Shown here: positions 39,080 to 51,790 of the stretch, piece by piece
How the letters are laid out: each line of letters begins with the position of its first letter
How positions within the stretch are numbered: position 1 is the stretch's first letter
Translations under genes and position numbers: made by a program
Assembly: GCF_040939455.1 (NCBI RefSeq)
Contig: NC_134106.1
Span: 76,825,001-76,889,000, forward strand
Source: Microcebus murinus
Lineage: Eukaryota > Chordata > Mammalia > Primates > Cheirogaleidae
DNA length: 64,000 nt
Reading direction: 5' to 3'
The notes under the pieces: generated by a model
What the model saw: the letters and a program-made list of their open reading frames with translations, nothing else
Databases searched by the model: none
What the model was told of the DNA's origin: nothing

Positions 39080-40830
39080 AATCAAGTTAATCAACTTGAA
39101 ATTAAAGTACAATACACGTACACAAATGTGTACCAGATAAGAATATAGCTCAATGAATTTTCACAACGTCAATGCACCTAGGTAACCATTGCCCAAAATA
39201 GCACATGATCAGTCCTCAGTGTGCTCCCTTCCAATTGGTACTCCCACCTGCTGCCCCAAAGGTAGGACCTTAACTCCATAGATTCATTTTGCCGGTTTTT
39301 AAAATATTGTGTAAATGGAATCATGCAGTAGGATTCTTTTGTCTGGTTTCTTTTGTTCAGTGTTACTTTTGTGAGTGTTCGTTTTCATTGCTGTATAGTA
39401 TTCCACTGTACAAATATCAACTTAGTTGTTCTACTAATGATGGATATCTCTATTTCTAGTTTTTTACTGCTAAGAATAATGTTTCTATGAACATTGTTTT
39501 CCTTGTCTTTTACATACACACACACATACACACAATCACATGCATTTCTGTTGGGAATATAACTAGGTGTCAAACTGAAGGGCCACAGGGACTAGGTATG
39601 TTCATTTATGGTAGATAAGGCCAAACAGTTGCAAAGTGATAGAATGAATTTGTCCTCCTACCAGCCATATACCAGAGTTCTCGCTGTTCTGTCCTTTTCA
39701 ACACTTGAGCTTGTCAGTCTTAAATGTTTACCATTCTAGTAGGTGTGTAGTGGTTTCTCCTTATGATTTTTAATTTGCATTTCCCAGATTCTATTATAAT
39801 GAGGCTTAGCACTTTTTCATATGGTATCTCCACCTAGATACCTTCTTTTATAGAGTGCCTGTTCAGGTCTATTGCACCCATTATTCTATTGAGTTGCCCT
39901 TTTTAAAATTTTGATCTGTGGGTTTTCTTTACATAGTCTCAAAATGAGCCCTCTGTCAGGTATGTGTTGCAAATAATGTATCCCATTGAATGGCTTGTCT
40001 TTCCCTCTCTTAATGGTATGATTTGATAAACAGTTCTTAACTTTAATGTAATCCAATTTATCAACTTTTCCCCCCTACAGTTAGAGCTTTCTGTATCCTA
40101 TGTAAGAAGTCTTCCCTTATTCCCAAACCATAAACATATTCTCATGTCATCTTTGAGAATTTTATTATTTTGTATGTCACATTTGGATCTATAATCCATC
40201 CAACATACATTTTTACTTTATTTTTTATTGATATATAACTTAAATAAGCTACACAAATCTTAAATGTTCAGCTTGATGAATTTTTACATACATGTGTATA
40301 TTTAGTATAAAATGTGTGTGTGTATATATATATATACACACACACACATATACATACATACTTATAGTAGCCATTACCCAGATCAAGATATTGAACATTT
40401 CTTATACCCTAGAAAGATCTCTTCCAGTCAAAAACCCCCAAAGGGAACACTACTCTGCCCCATTACCATCAATTATTTTGTCTGTTCTTGAACTTCATAC
40501 ACATACAATCATGCATTTTATATTCTTTTTGTGTCTGATTATATTCTGCTCAACATTATGCATGTGAGACTCATCCATGTTGTTGCATGTAGCAGTAGTT
40601 CAATAATTTTCATTACTATATGGTATTTTCTCATATGAATATACCACAACTTATCCATTCTCCTGTTGGACATTTGGGTTGTTTCTTGTTTCAGGGTATT
40701 ATGAATAAATCTGCTATGAATAATCCTACACTGTCTTTAGGAGAACATAAGCACTAGTTTCTGTTGGGTATCTATCAGGATACACAAGGTTTTGGTGTTA
40801 CCATACCATAAAAATAATATAGATTTGTCA
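39080..40830 (-). mobile_element. Two consecutive antisense L1M fragments
   Basis: Old L1 3' regions read in reverse at about 39080-40195 and again from about 40215. The second repeats the motif order of the first (AATTTTTACATACATG, then 'ccattacccagatcaagatattgaacatt', then a cloverleaf of 'ccccattacc'). It may be two independent insertions or a duplicated one. Confidence 0.7.
40313..40348. repeat. (TG)5(TA)7(CA)6 palindromic microsatellite
   Basis: A perfect 34-base self-complementary tract at 40313-40346, made of alternating purine-pyrimidine dinucleotides. It can form a cruciform or Z-DNA. Confidence 0.96.
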
Positions 40831-41084
40831 AGCTATCTTTGCCAAATACATGTAACTTATTGTATCCATTCTCACATTTATAATTTTCATAGTGAAAACC
40901 ATTTTTTCTATTGTGAAATTTTCATTGTGAAAACCATTTTTTTCTATTTTGTTATTTTGAAGTAATTTTAGACTCACTAAAACTTGCAAAAGTAATATGA
41001 AGAATTTCTATATGTCCTTCATCCAAATTCCTCAAATGTTAACATTTTACTATACTTACTTTATCATTAATTCTCTTTAGAGTG

Positions 41085-41105
41085 AGTGTGTGTGTGTGTG
41101 TGTGT
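41085..41105 (+). repeat. (GT)n microsatellite
   Basis: About ten GT units within an old antisense L1 region. Confidence 0.9.
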
Positions 41106-41159
41106 AAATATATGAGATTGATGCTGTTGAGATCATATATTGTGTAGATTCTATTATTA

Positions 41160-41755
41160 GGTCTGATGCAGGGTAAACAGGTGGCAAGGGGCAGAGAGTA
41201 GGAAACAAACTGTAGTTAGGAACCAAATTGAGGCTAGGAGCTGTTCCCTGCTGGGAACATATATGGTAGAAAAAGTTCCTAGTAACTGTTAACTGACTTA
41301 GAGCTCATTACCATCTAATTAGCATAACATGGGTGAGCTTGTGGAAAATTCTAGAAAAGACCCATGTGCAGGAAGGGAAACCCTTATATAACCTACCCCA
41401 TTATATAACCTGTCATGTGATCTGTTATATAACACCAACCTGTCAATCAACCCAAATGGCAACCAATCCTGCAAGTGAAAGGCGGGACAAACTAGTGGGC
41501 TTATTATAGAAGGCAGCATGTGCTCAGCCTCTAGTGTCTTTCTCCACTGGTGGGGACTGACTCACTCCACTCTCTCTGGAATGTATTTTCCTTTTGTGTA
41601 GCTTCCTTTACTTTCATTCTTTCTATTATGTGATAAATTGTTTGTATTAAGTTGTTCTGTGTTTGTGATTACTGTCATCAGGTTGACTCAGTACCAGTAC
41701 TCATTCTTGACACTGGGAACCAGGGGACCAGGGAACATCCACACAGATGAACCTA
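41160..41755 (+). mobile_element. Solo-LTR-like block (endogenous retrovirus LTR)
   Basis: About 600 bp with TATATAA-type boxes at about 41390-41435 and a CTCAGCCTCTAGTGTCTTTCT-like region downstream. It starts near TGATGCAGGG and ends near CCTAACA. No retroviral coding sequence adjoins it. I cannot name the family, and a flanking duplication was not resolved. Confidence 0.5.
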
Positions 41756-43009
41756 ACACTATCAATTTGGGTTTGTGTGTTGTTTACTCATGATTAGATC
41801 AGGTCTCCAATTCTGAAACCTGCAGTTACTGGACCAAGTCCAGTAACTTCATCTGCCCTACTTCATCAGAGCTGAGATGCTGCTGATCTTAAAGGCACTG
41901 TGACTCTCTGTGCCACTAAGACAGACAAAAAGCTGTCAAGTGAATGATGACACAAAGAAAGACACTATCAGTTGTGGGACTTACCCCAACTTCAGAGCTG
42001 TAAAAATGTGAACAAAAATGCATCCTAGAATCAATGAAAAATGATCATTTGGGTTAGTCTGACATGCTCCAAATGCTGTACACTAGGTGTCCTGGAAGAA
42101 ATATGGGAGGAGACAAAAGTGACAATGTCAAGGCCCCCTTACAGTCAATGGGAGACAGACTTAACATCTAAATTTTACTCCTTCTTTTCCCCTCTCCTTT
42201 CTGAGCCCCCAGTGCCCACTCAGCCAGGACCTGTTCCTCCTCCATTTCATTCATATTCTTTCCAGGTTAAGGACTGAAACCGTCTTGGAGCTTGGTTCTT
42301 TAGCTTAGCCAGACTCACTCTACAATCCAGCCCAAGGACTGTGGCTCCATCTGCCTACCACATCCCTCTGCCTGGGTTAGTGCCTCTCCAAATCCTGCAA
42401 ACCCAGGCCCACAGCCTTTAGCATTCAGCCTCCCTCCCCATCCTCCCCTAATCTCCATCACATGATTTCAACATACGTCATTTTACTTTTTTGTTCTTTT
42501 ACTTTCCTGATTACAAGAAAAAAAAAATTTGTTTTAAAATGTAGCTAGGAGGCCAGATAATTATGGACTCAAAAATGCTTTGAGTCTTGATTTCAGAAGA
42601 GTCAAGATTAATTCAGAATATTACAACAGTCTCGTTTTTGTGAGATGGCTTACTCCTAACACCATGTTTCATATCTGTCCATTAAACTAGTATTTAATAG
42701 CCTAGGAATGCTAGCGAGAGCAGGCTCCAGTCAGCAAGGCCTGAGCTCACAATTTGAAACATGAAAGAAGATGAATTTTATCCACAAAGAAAAGTAAAAC
42801 GGTCTCCACTATCATAAACTCTACATTCATCAAACTGGGCAGGGACTAAGAACAGAAAGCCTTTCTGGAAAGAAAAACACAAGCTACCCTTTGTGCCCTG
42901 GGGAACGTTGAAAACAAAACAAAACAAAACACTCCAAATCAACCAAAATATAAACCAGTTCCCAAATTAGTTTGAGGAAAGTACCACCCCAGCAAAGCCA
43001 GCCACGCCT

Positions 43010-43620
43010 TAGTAGCTGGAGAGGAGGGCCCGTCTTTCCCCGCGCCCACATAGTGCCTGGCTGGGGAGAACCACAAACACAAGGGTCAGCCAAGGATCCA
43101 CGAAAGGTGAAAGAGGAGCCTGGCAGCTGCGCTGGCGAGGCCGGGCTCGGACAGACAGGAGTCCACTTTGGGCCGTTTACTATCTGTGTGCCCCCCACAG
43201 TCCCTCCAAGGTCCTCAGCCTCGGTTTCCTCACCTGTGGAATGGAGCTGGTGATCCTACCACCTGAGCTGCGGGTCGAGGCCCAAATCTGGTACCTTCCA
43301 CACGGAGGGCAGAAGGTGGCAGGGGTCAGAAGGTCAGGAGGTCAGGAGCCAGGGAGGCGGCCGGCAGCATGGGCGCAGGCCTCGGAGGAGGAGGAGGCCA
43401 GCTAGCTGGGACAGGAAGCGGGAGCAGGCTCCCACCGCCGTGGAGCGGAAGGCCTGGGGAGAGCCGCCGGGCCTCCCTGAGCCGCCGACGTGGCACCTGC
43501 GCGGCCAACAGACGTCCAGGCCGGGGCTGGGGGCGGGGGGAGGGGCGCCTGCGCACCGCAGCGCCGAGCCACGTTCCACGCGCGCAGGCCGCTCCTGGCC
43601 ATCGCTGGCGTTTACTGAGC
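43010..43620. promoter_or_regulatory. CpG-rich island, gene unassigned (possible FAM178B promoter)
   Basis: This is a strongly GC- and CpG-rich block in an AT-rich neighbourhood, densest at 43340-43600 (GCGCACCGCAGCGCC, CACGCGCGCAGGCC). It lies between FAM178B (minus, to the left) and COX5B (plus, to the right), so it could be the start of FAM178B or of an unannotated transcript. Several short frames run through it on both strands, as expected in GC-rich DNA; I trust none. The right edge merges into a MIR at about 43660-43780. Confidence 0.5.
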
Positions 43621-43654
43621 CTGCGCCCTGTCCGACCTTTTTGTGTATTAAGTC

Positions 43655-43785
43655 ACTAAACCCTCACCTGCGGACGAGGACTTTTTAATGAGGAGGACGC
43701 TGAGGCACAGAGGGAAAGGGCCACTTGTCAAGGGTACACGGACAGAAGGGGGTGGCGTCAAGATTTGAACTCAGAACAGACTGCG
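43655..43785 (+). mobile_element. MIR SINE at the edge of the CpG island
   Basis: GACGCTGAGGCACAGAGGGA and 'ggcgtcaagatttgaactcag' are MIR core and tail. Confidence 0.7.
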
Positions 43786-43921
43786 GCCGCTCCACGGTCA
43801 GACCATTCGGATCTTTACAAAGATGAAACGGTAACAGGCGTGTGTGTTGAGAGTACTATGCTCACGACCACCATCCACGATGATTATTCACCACGTTTTG
43901 TTCTGAAGAGAGATCTGTCCT

Positions 43922-43930
43922 GGGTGTGTA

Positions 43931-43961
<31 letters not shown>

Positions 43962-43980
43962 CTGTCTGTCTGTCTGTGCG
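43922..43980 (+). repeat. (TG)n(TCTG)n compound microsatellite
   Basis: About 17 TG units followed by four TCTG units. It is probably length-variable. Confidence 0.95.
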
Positions 43981-44629
43981 CTTTAGGGTATTTCAGCCCT
44001 CAGATTCATGCTCAACAAGTACTGGTTGAGCCCGGGCCCTGAGCCTGGCATTGAGCTGGACCGTTTTCACACATTGTTTTGCCTTACCCTAGCAGCCCTG
44101 TAATCAATGCAAACCCGTGCCCTATACTTCTGGGTGGGGAAGTGATTTTTAATTAGGCATCATGAATAACTAATGATTCTCCTGTGTGGTTCCCCAGGCA
44201 AGAGGGCAGTAGAGCTGAGCTGAGCTTTGCCAGGGAGCAGCTGGGACTCTGGCCAAGTCGGTCCTCTGAGCAAGCCCCTTCTTTGGGGGCCAGTATGATG
44301 GGTGGGAAGGCAGCTGCCCTGGTGTATTGGCAGCATCTTCCCAGCAACAATTAGTACTTGACCTTTACTTTTTTTGATTAATTCCTCTAGGAGTTTGGGC
44401 CCATTCATTCATCTAATTTCCAGTTGTCAAAAAGAATATTGAAGAGGTTGAAAGGATCCCCTCCAAACTCCTTCCTGGTCTTTGGAGAACTACTGCCATT
44501 TAAAATGTTTTAAACATATATAGGTAGGTCCATTTTAATGAGCACCATTTGAAAGTTTAATATAAAGAGACAGAGCCAGCTCCAGGCAAAATTGAGCATA
44601 ATAACCTACACAATAATAACCCTCTTTTG

Positions 44630-44805
44630 GTGTACAAATTGCTTCCAGAAACATTACCTCATTTGATCTTCACAGCAGGCTGGAGGAAGCTATTACTAGT
44701 CTCATTTTTCAGATGAAGAAACTGAGGCTTGGAGGCCACCTGCTGGGCTCAGGGCCATACACCGGGTTATGAGAGCTGGGATTCAAGCCCAGGGCTCTTG
44801 TTGCT
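44630..44805 (+). mobile_element. MIR SINE
   Basis: 'cctcatttgatcttcacagcagg', CAGATGAAGAAACTGAGGCT, 'gagctgggattcaagcccaggg'. Confidence 0.85.
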
Positions 44806-45044
44806 GCAGGCCAATCTTTCCTCACATCTCCCAGCGTTTTGCCCTCACTTTAGGGACCCACTGCCCTAGCTTCTTCGTCTGTGTTCAGGCTCTGTATCCT
44901 TGAGGCTCTCTACATTCCTCCCAGAGGACTCTGGAAGGAGCAGAAAAGGAAATTTTTGGCAAATAGGGGTGCTTCAGGCAGCTCAGCCACCCCAGTATAG
45001 AGGACCCTTGCAGGGCCTGGCCATGCCCAGCTGAGAATCTACCC

Positions 45045-45097
45045 TATCTCTTCCTCTTCCTCCTCCTCCTCCTCCTTCTCTTCCTTCTTCCTTCTGT
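45045..45097 (+). repeat. Polypyrimidine (TCC)n tract
   Basis: More than 45 bases of almost pure C/T, including five consecutive TCC units. It can form a triplex. Confidence 0.88.
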
Positions 45098-45389
45098 TAG
45101 GATCTCTGTTTCCTCACTCCTAGTAGGTTGATCTCTTAACCCAGTTAAAAAGGTATCTTTTCAAGAGTCCTTTGAATAGTGATCCCAGTAATGGGACTGA
45201 CTCAGGGGAGATGGGTTTTAGGCAAGTTAGCCTTGCTCCTTCCCAAGTCATCTCATATGACTGGCTGCTTATTCTTCCAAAGGCCAGCCTAGAGTGATAC
45301 TTCCAATTGTTTTATTCATTTATAGCCTTCACTTCATATAATTATCATTTATTGATCCTCTAGTGTGTGTATATACACTATGTGCATTG

Positions 45390-45490
45390 TAACTTAATCC
45401 TTACAATAACCCTATAAAAGGGAAATTGGAGGTTCAGAGAGGTTAAATTGCCCAAACTACATAGCCACAAGGTTCAGAGCTATTAGAACT
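45390..45490 (+). mobile_element. MIR SINE fragment
   Basis: 'aatccttacaataaccctataaaaggg' and GGTTCAGAGAGGTTAAATTG. Confidence 0.8.
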
Positions 45491-45499
45491 CATGTTTCT

Positions 45500-45868
45500 C
45501 CAGAGCCTATACCTTTTTTTTTTTTTTTTTTTTTTTTGAGACAGAGTCTCACTTTGTTGCCCAGGCTAGAGTGAGTGCCGTGGCGTCAGCCTGGCTCACA
45601 GCAACCTCAATCTCCTGGGATCAGTGATCCTACTGCCTCAGCCTCCCGAGTAGCTGGGACTACAGGCATGCGCCACCATGCCTGGCTAATTTTTTGTATA
45701 TATATTTTTAGTTGGTCAATTAATTTCTTTCTATTTTTGGTAGAGATGGGGTCTCGCTCAGGCTGGTTTCGAACTCCTGACCTTGAGTAATCCGCCCGCC
45801 TTGGCCTCCCAAAGTGCTAGGATTTCAGGTGTGAGCCACCGCTCCCGGCTCCAGAGCCTATACCTTTT
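45500..45868 (-). mobile_element. Alu, minus, with 18-bp target-site duplication
   Basis: The body is at 45518-45850, starting with a T-run and ending GGCTCCCGGCT style. CCAGAGCCTATACCTTTT occurs at 45500-45517 and 45851-45868, a perfect duplication. Confidence 0.96.
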
Positions 45869-45999
45869 CCTCCATATTCCACTGCCTGAGAAAAGATAGA
45901 AAATCAAAACCACAAAGAAGAGGAAGAGCCAAATTTTGTTCAGAAAGGCTAATGTTATTATTCCCAGTGGACATTAAATCTGGCTCTGAGCTTCTTGGA

Positions 46000-47624
46000 A
46001 GTAAGAAAAAAAAAGTGGAGAGACACGAAGGGCTCCATGCTTCTCTCTATAATATAGAGTCTCCATGGTAGAAGGAAATAACCCTTTTTTCCTTATTTTC
46101 AATTTCAAAAGTAATTTCTCATGTATGATCTTATACAAGGATGTTATATAACAAAATAAACAAAGTTTTGAATAACCAAGTATATCAAAAGATGGATAAA
46201 CAAACAATTATCTTATGTAATACATTCATCCATTCTATAGTCATTCAACAAGTGCTGAGCACCTACTATGTTGCCTAGACTCAAAACATATGCAAAAAGA
46301 TAATACCCCTGCAATGTAACCAGCCTTATAATGGAGGTGTGCCCAGAGTGTTCCAGAGGCACACAGAAGTGAGATGACAGCTCTGCCTGGGGGAGTCTGT
46401 GACCTCAGGCACGGTAACATTTTGCCCAAAGTCTTGAAATTTGAGTTGGAATTTGCAATTTATCTCCAAAAGGAGGAAAAGCATCCAAGAAAAAGGGAAC
46501 ATAATGTGCGAGGGCATGAATGCAAATGGAGTACTTGAGGACTGGGATGTCAGTTATCAATGGGGAATTGCAGGATTCCTAGGTGTCAGCCAGCCTGAGG
46601 AAGACCTCACAGAGAGGAGCAGAATCCAGTTCTGTTCAGTACTGAAGGAACAGGGCCCAAACAGAAACAGGACGGTTGGAAACAGGAAGTCCCAAAGGAG
46701 GTGGTTTAAGAGTGCTTTTGGGAGTGGATAGCAAGGCCCTTCCTTAATAGGGGCCACTCTCGGGATTATTGCTGAGGAAGAACCAAGAGACTGACACGAG
46801 GGAGAGATGGGTGGGGTACTCCACTGTGCCAGCTCAGAGGACAGACGCCATTAACAAGGTCAGTAGACTCCAGGTGAGTTCGTTTGGAAGCCGTGCCAAT
46901 TTTAAGAGCCCACAGAGGATTCAGGGGCTGAGGTCTAATGAGAAGTTATTCTTATAGATTTGAATATATGATATCAGACAAAAGCCAGTGAAGTTGACAC
47001 TGTTCAAGACTCCACCAATGGGCCCTGGATTCCTCTGGGGGGTAACATGCCTCCCCTAAGGACAGAACTGAGATTCCAGGATGAGGGATGAATAAAAGGC
47101 CCGTATCTTCATTATCTTCCATTAACGTCACTTTTCCTTTTTTTTCTTAAACCATGTAGGTAGAAAATGATTTGAGCTCATGCTCTGTTATGTCATTGTG
47201 GAAGAGGAACCTTCTTGAAGCTTCCTGTACTGAATCTTCAGCTCACTCTGATCTGGACTGTTGTTTGAGACAAGAGTCCAGTTCAGATGAATTGTCACAA
47301 TATCCCTGCAGACTCATTCACTTATTTCTTGAATCTACTACACCCATACATGTGTGCTTACCTATAATGTCTTCTTCTGGCTTACAAAAACCAGCAGAAT
47401 TCTCTTCCACACATCAGTCAGGATTTATTGAATATTGTGCTGGGCCCTGTGCAAGGCACTTGGATAAGGAGATGGATATGTTCTGGGGAGCTCTTGAGGA
47501 GCCCACACTCTAGTAGGAGAGAAAGGTGGATATGCAGACCCCCACCATGAGCACCAGAGCATTTCACATGCTGCTCACTAAAATCCTGTGAGGTGCGCCT
47601 TGCTTGCTTTCTTGATGCTTGATT
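46000..47624. other. Intergenic stretch, no gene recognised
   Basis: MIR/L3-like debris around 46200-46270 and 47400-47510. Several 60-110 codon frames overlap on both strands without codon-like or splice support. Confidence 0.5.
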
Positions 47625-48960
47625 TTTAAAAATTGAGACATAATCCATATGCCATAAAACTCACCCTTTTAAAGTATACAATTCAGTGGTTTTTAGTATA
47701 TGCACAAGGTTTTGCAATCATTATCACTATCTAATTTTGCAACATTCTCAAAAGAGAAACTCAGGACCCATTAGCAGCCACTCCCCATTCCCCCTTTCCC
47801 CCAGGCCCTGGGAACCGCTAATCTACTTTCTGTCTCTATGAATTTGCCTAATCTGAACATTTAATATAAATAGAATAATTCTGTGTCCAGCTTCTATTTA
47901 GTATAATGTTTTCAGGGCTCATCCATATCAGAACACATAGTAGCATATATCAGAAGTAGCACATATCAGGTAATATCAATACTTCATTCCTTTTTATGAC
48001 TGCATAATACTCCATTGCGTGGATGTAGCACATTATGTTTATCCATTCATCCATTGATGGACATTTGGTTGTTTCTACCTTTTGGCTGTTATGAATAAGG
48101 CTGCTATAAATGCTTACATACAAGTTTCTCTGCCAACACACGTTTTCAATTCTGTTGGGGATATGCCTCAGAGTGGAATTGCTGGGACAATGGTAACGCT
48201 GTGTTGAACTTTTTGGAGAACTGCCAAACTGTTTTTCAAAGCAGCTACACAATTTTATATTTCTGTCTGTAGTGTGTGAGTGTCTGATTTCTCCACATCT
48301 TTGCTAACATTTGTTATTATCTGTCATTTTTATTTTTGTCATACTAGTAGTATAAAATGGTATCTCCTTGTGGCTTTGATTTACATTTCTCTGGTAACTA
48401 GTGATATTGACCATATTTCCATGTGCTTATGGCCCATTTGTATGTCTTTGGAAAATCATCTATTCAAATTCTTTGCCCACTTTTTAATTGGGGTTTTTAA
48501 AATTGAGTTGTAAGAGGTTTTGTCTTTTTAATTAAATATACCATGGATACCAGACCCTTATCAAATATATGATTTACAGATATTTTCTCTTATTCTATGG
48601 GTTCTTTTCACATTTTTGATATTGTCCTTTGAAGCACAAAACTTTTAGTTTTGATGAAATCCAGTTTATTTATTTTCTCTTTTGTTGCTTGTTCATTAGA
48701 TGTCATATTTAAGAAACCATTGCCTAATCCAAAGTCACTAAGATTTATAGCTATGCTTTCTTTTAGCTTCAATTTAGGTCTTTGATTGCTTTTGAATTAA
48801 CTTTTGTATGTGATGTGGAAAGGTCCACATTCTTTTGCATGTGGATTTGAAGTGGTCCCAACACCATTCGTTGAAAAGACTATTCATTCCCCTATTGAAA
48901 TGTCTTGGCACCCTTGTTGAAAATCAATTGACCATAAATGTATGGGGTTATTTCTGGACT
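47625..48960 (-). mobile_element. L1M, antisense, 1.3 kb
   Basis: Reverse L1 3' region: CACCCTTTTAAAGTATACAA, then TTTCTGTCTCTATGAATTTG, then ATTGCTGGGACAATGGTAAC, and AAAATCAATTGACCATAAAT near the end. Translations in any frame are broken. Confidence 0.88.
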
Positions 48961-48974
48961 GATGTGGGCATTTC

Positions 48975-49090
48975 TGTCACCATTTTATAGAGGTTCAGAG
49001 AGGTTAAACTACCTGGCCAAGGTCATAGAGCTAATAAAAAGGGGACACTGGATCCAAACCCAACTCCATAAATCTGTGCAAAGTGCTATG
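48975..49090 (+). mobile_element. MIR SINE fragment
   Basis: CATTTTATAGAGGTTCAGAG, 'ggccaaggtcatagagctaataaaaagggg'. It abuts the antisense L1M. Confidence 0.8.
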
Positions 49091-50504
49091 AGAAAACAGA
49101 TGAGGAATGATTAACTCCCTGTCCCAGGAGGCAGGTGTCAGGACTGGTCTTGAAATCTCCTACAGAAAAAGCATTTGGAAAAACGGCAAAGAATATGTTA
49201 TGGTTGGAATGCCAAGGACAAGGGCAGCAGGAGGCAGAATTTAGCCTTGCCAGGATATTTGGCTTTGATTCTCTGGAACAGGAGGAGTCACTGAAGGTTT
49301 GTAAGCAGGGAAGAGATGGATGGGGGAGGAAGAGGTAGAGGAAGCTCAGAGGGTGAATTCTGGGTAAATTGACTTTTCAGTCTCTTAAGAACCACGAGGT
49401 GGAGAAGAGGGTAGGCAGCTTAGCTGGGAGAGTGGGTTGTGAGTGACCACAGGGCTCTGATGGGGCCTGACAGGACAATGACTGCTGGGTACCAACTCCT
49501 GACAGAGGAAGAAGAGCCACCAAGAGAGGCTGAAAAGCCATGGGGAAGGAAGCTTAGTTTTGAGAACAGTAAGGAGGAGGTGGTTAAGATGGAAGGTGGC
49601 TAAGAGAATGAGGTTGTAAACAGAGCCTGGGGTTTGGCAAATAAGAAGCCAAGGGTGACCTAAGTGATAGAATTTTCAGGGCACAGTGGGGCCAGAAGGC
49701 AGGTGGGTGAGACCACCTGTAAGTGGTCACTGAAGGGGTATTGACAGGGAGGGAGCAGCTCTTCCAGGAAGTCTAGCAGTAAATGGAAGGAGAAGACAGG
49801 TGAATGATGAAAGAGGCGCTGCACTGCTGACAGGCTCCTGTCTCAGCGTTCTTGACGGCTGAAGGAAGGTGCCCAATGCAGAGAGAGGACTGCGCCAGAC
49901 TCCTATTGTTTCCTAAAATTAAAAATAATGCTTTAAATAAGGAGCCTCCTCTGACCCCTCTGAGCCAAGCTTCAGCCAGGCCCCATGCTGACAGCTGTCC
50001 AGGTGACCCATTTTGGGTTTGTGGCATCTGCATAAAGATGGTTTGTTCTGACCTGGCTTTTGGCTGGAAAAGTCCCAGGTTCCAGCAGCCCACCAGAGGC
50101 TCAGCCACTTTGTCTCATCTTCCTCAGGCCTCCAGAAGGGGCCCTGGGTTTGGGCTGTCCCAGGCTGTAGCAGTCTCCTTCGCCCAGTTATAACGAAAAA
50201 CTGGCTCAACACATGCCTTCTTGAATGCTTGGGGCTTTGTGGTCCAATCACAGCTCAGAGCTGCTCCTCAGGCAATAGAAATGCAGAATAAGTCTTTTTT
50301 TTTTTTGACCCCATTACTTCAAGCTTGTGTGGATTCTGCCCAAAGAACAATCCTCATTCTTTTCTCTTTCTTGCAGTAGATATAAGGCAGAAACCACGTT
50401 TTACTTACTCTTGAAAAGTGAAAAAGCCTTGGCCCACGGAAAGGACTCAATATAATCTCCCTAATGTTCAGAGTCCCGGCAAATCAATAAGATAAACAAC
50501 CTTC

Positions 50505-50814
50505 AAAGTAAGAATATGTTCAGGTGGGGTAGTTCATATCTATAATCCCACTTTGGGAGGCTGAGGTGGGAGGATTGTTGAGTCCAGGAGTTCAAGACCA
50601 GCCTGGAAAACAGAGCAAGACCCCATCTCTACAAAAAATAAAAAGATTAGCTGGGTGTGGTGGCGTGCACCTGTAGTCCCAGCTACATAGGAGGCTGAGA
50701 CAGGAGAATAGTTGAGCCTAGGAGTTCAAGGTTTCATTGAGCTATGATCACACCACTGCACTTCAGCCTGGGTGATGGAATGAGACTATCTAAAAAAAAA
50801 AAAGTAAGAATATG
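50505..50814 (+). mobile_element. Alu, degenerate, with target-site duplication
   Basis: The body is at 50519-50800. AAAGTAAGAATATG occurs at 50505-50518 and 50801-50814. The sequence is more diverged than other copies (GTTCATATCTATAATCCCAC). Confidence 0.92.
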
Positions 50815-50889
50815 AATAGCCACTTCAAGAAATGTTTATTTCTGAATAGTATAGGGGTGGGGGAAATGGCTTCCTTCTACCCATCTAGG

Positions 50890-51360
50890 TTCTTTGGCTG
50901 GGCTAGGAATAGAATTGACATAAGATAGATTAACATAAAGAAAAACCATATTTAATTACATGCATACACAGGGGAGTCCCACAGAACATGCGACTCTAAG
51001 AAGGACCAGATGATTGAAGTTTATATAGCATCCTGAGCTACAGAAAGGAATAGGGGCTTGGGCTTTTGTGGGATGGTGGTCACACAAGTTATAAGAGGGT
51101 GAAGGGAGTAAGTATATGGTGAATAAAGATGATCTTGTCATGCAGATAAATCTCTCAGGTAATAAAAGTTGTCTGGAGGAGCCCTCTTGCAGATACAGAT
51201 ACTTTTACTGATGTAGACTCCCCTTATAGTTGTAAATTTCTTTTACAGAAGGACAGCTGTTGGGAGCTACTCCTGTGCCTGCAGTTTCTCAGAATAACCA
51301 GCTCAAAATATGCCAAAAAAAGTATTATTTGGGGGTGCCATATTCTGATTTCCTACAGTA
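50890..51360 (-). mobile_element. Possible ERV LTR, minus orientation
   Basis: On the minus strand it would start TGTAGGAAATCAGAATATGG and carry LTR-like TTTATT and AATAAA elements. The block is cohesive and non-coding, but I cannot name a family. Confidence 0.4.
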
Positions 51361-51624
51361 ATACTGTGGGGTGGTAAGTCCTGAACCCCAACAGTAGGTG
51401 ATACACTCACATAGTTAAAACAAAAAATTCAAAGTAAAGTAAGAGGTTCACAGTGAAAAGTCTCACTCCCACCACTGCCTTTATGGGCCTAGTTCCCTCC
51501 ACCAATCCCCAGTGTGCCTACACAGGTAATGACTTGCATCAGTATCCTATGCATCCTTCCAGAGTTCCTTTAGGTAAACAGAAGCAACTACAAATATATT
51601 GAGTAGACAATTTTAAGCTGACAT

Positions 51625-51790
51625 TTTTCTGAGCACTTACAACATCTTAAGCACTGTTCTGAGCACTTTACAAATGTTAACTCTCTCCCCACCACAGCCT
51701 GGAGAGGTAGGTGCTATGCCCATTTTAAAGAAAATGAAACTAAGGCAAAAAGAGGTTAAGTAGTTTGCCTGAGTGGTTGAGTCCAGCAAT
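51625..51790 (+). mobile_element. MIR SINE
   Basis: 'gagcacttacaacatcttaagcactgttctgagcactttacaaat' and 'aaaatgaaactaaggcaaaaagaggttaag'. Confidence 0.87.

Noticed and set aside
43326..43659. Several 66-96 codon frames in the orphan CpG island
   Set aside because: CpG-rich DNA is poor in stops in all frames. None resembles a protein, although the DNA may be a promoter or first exon.
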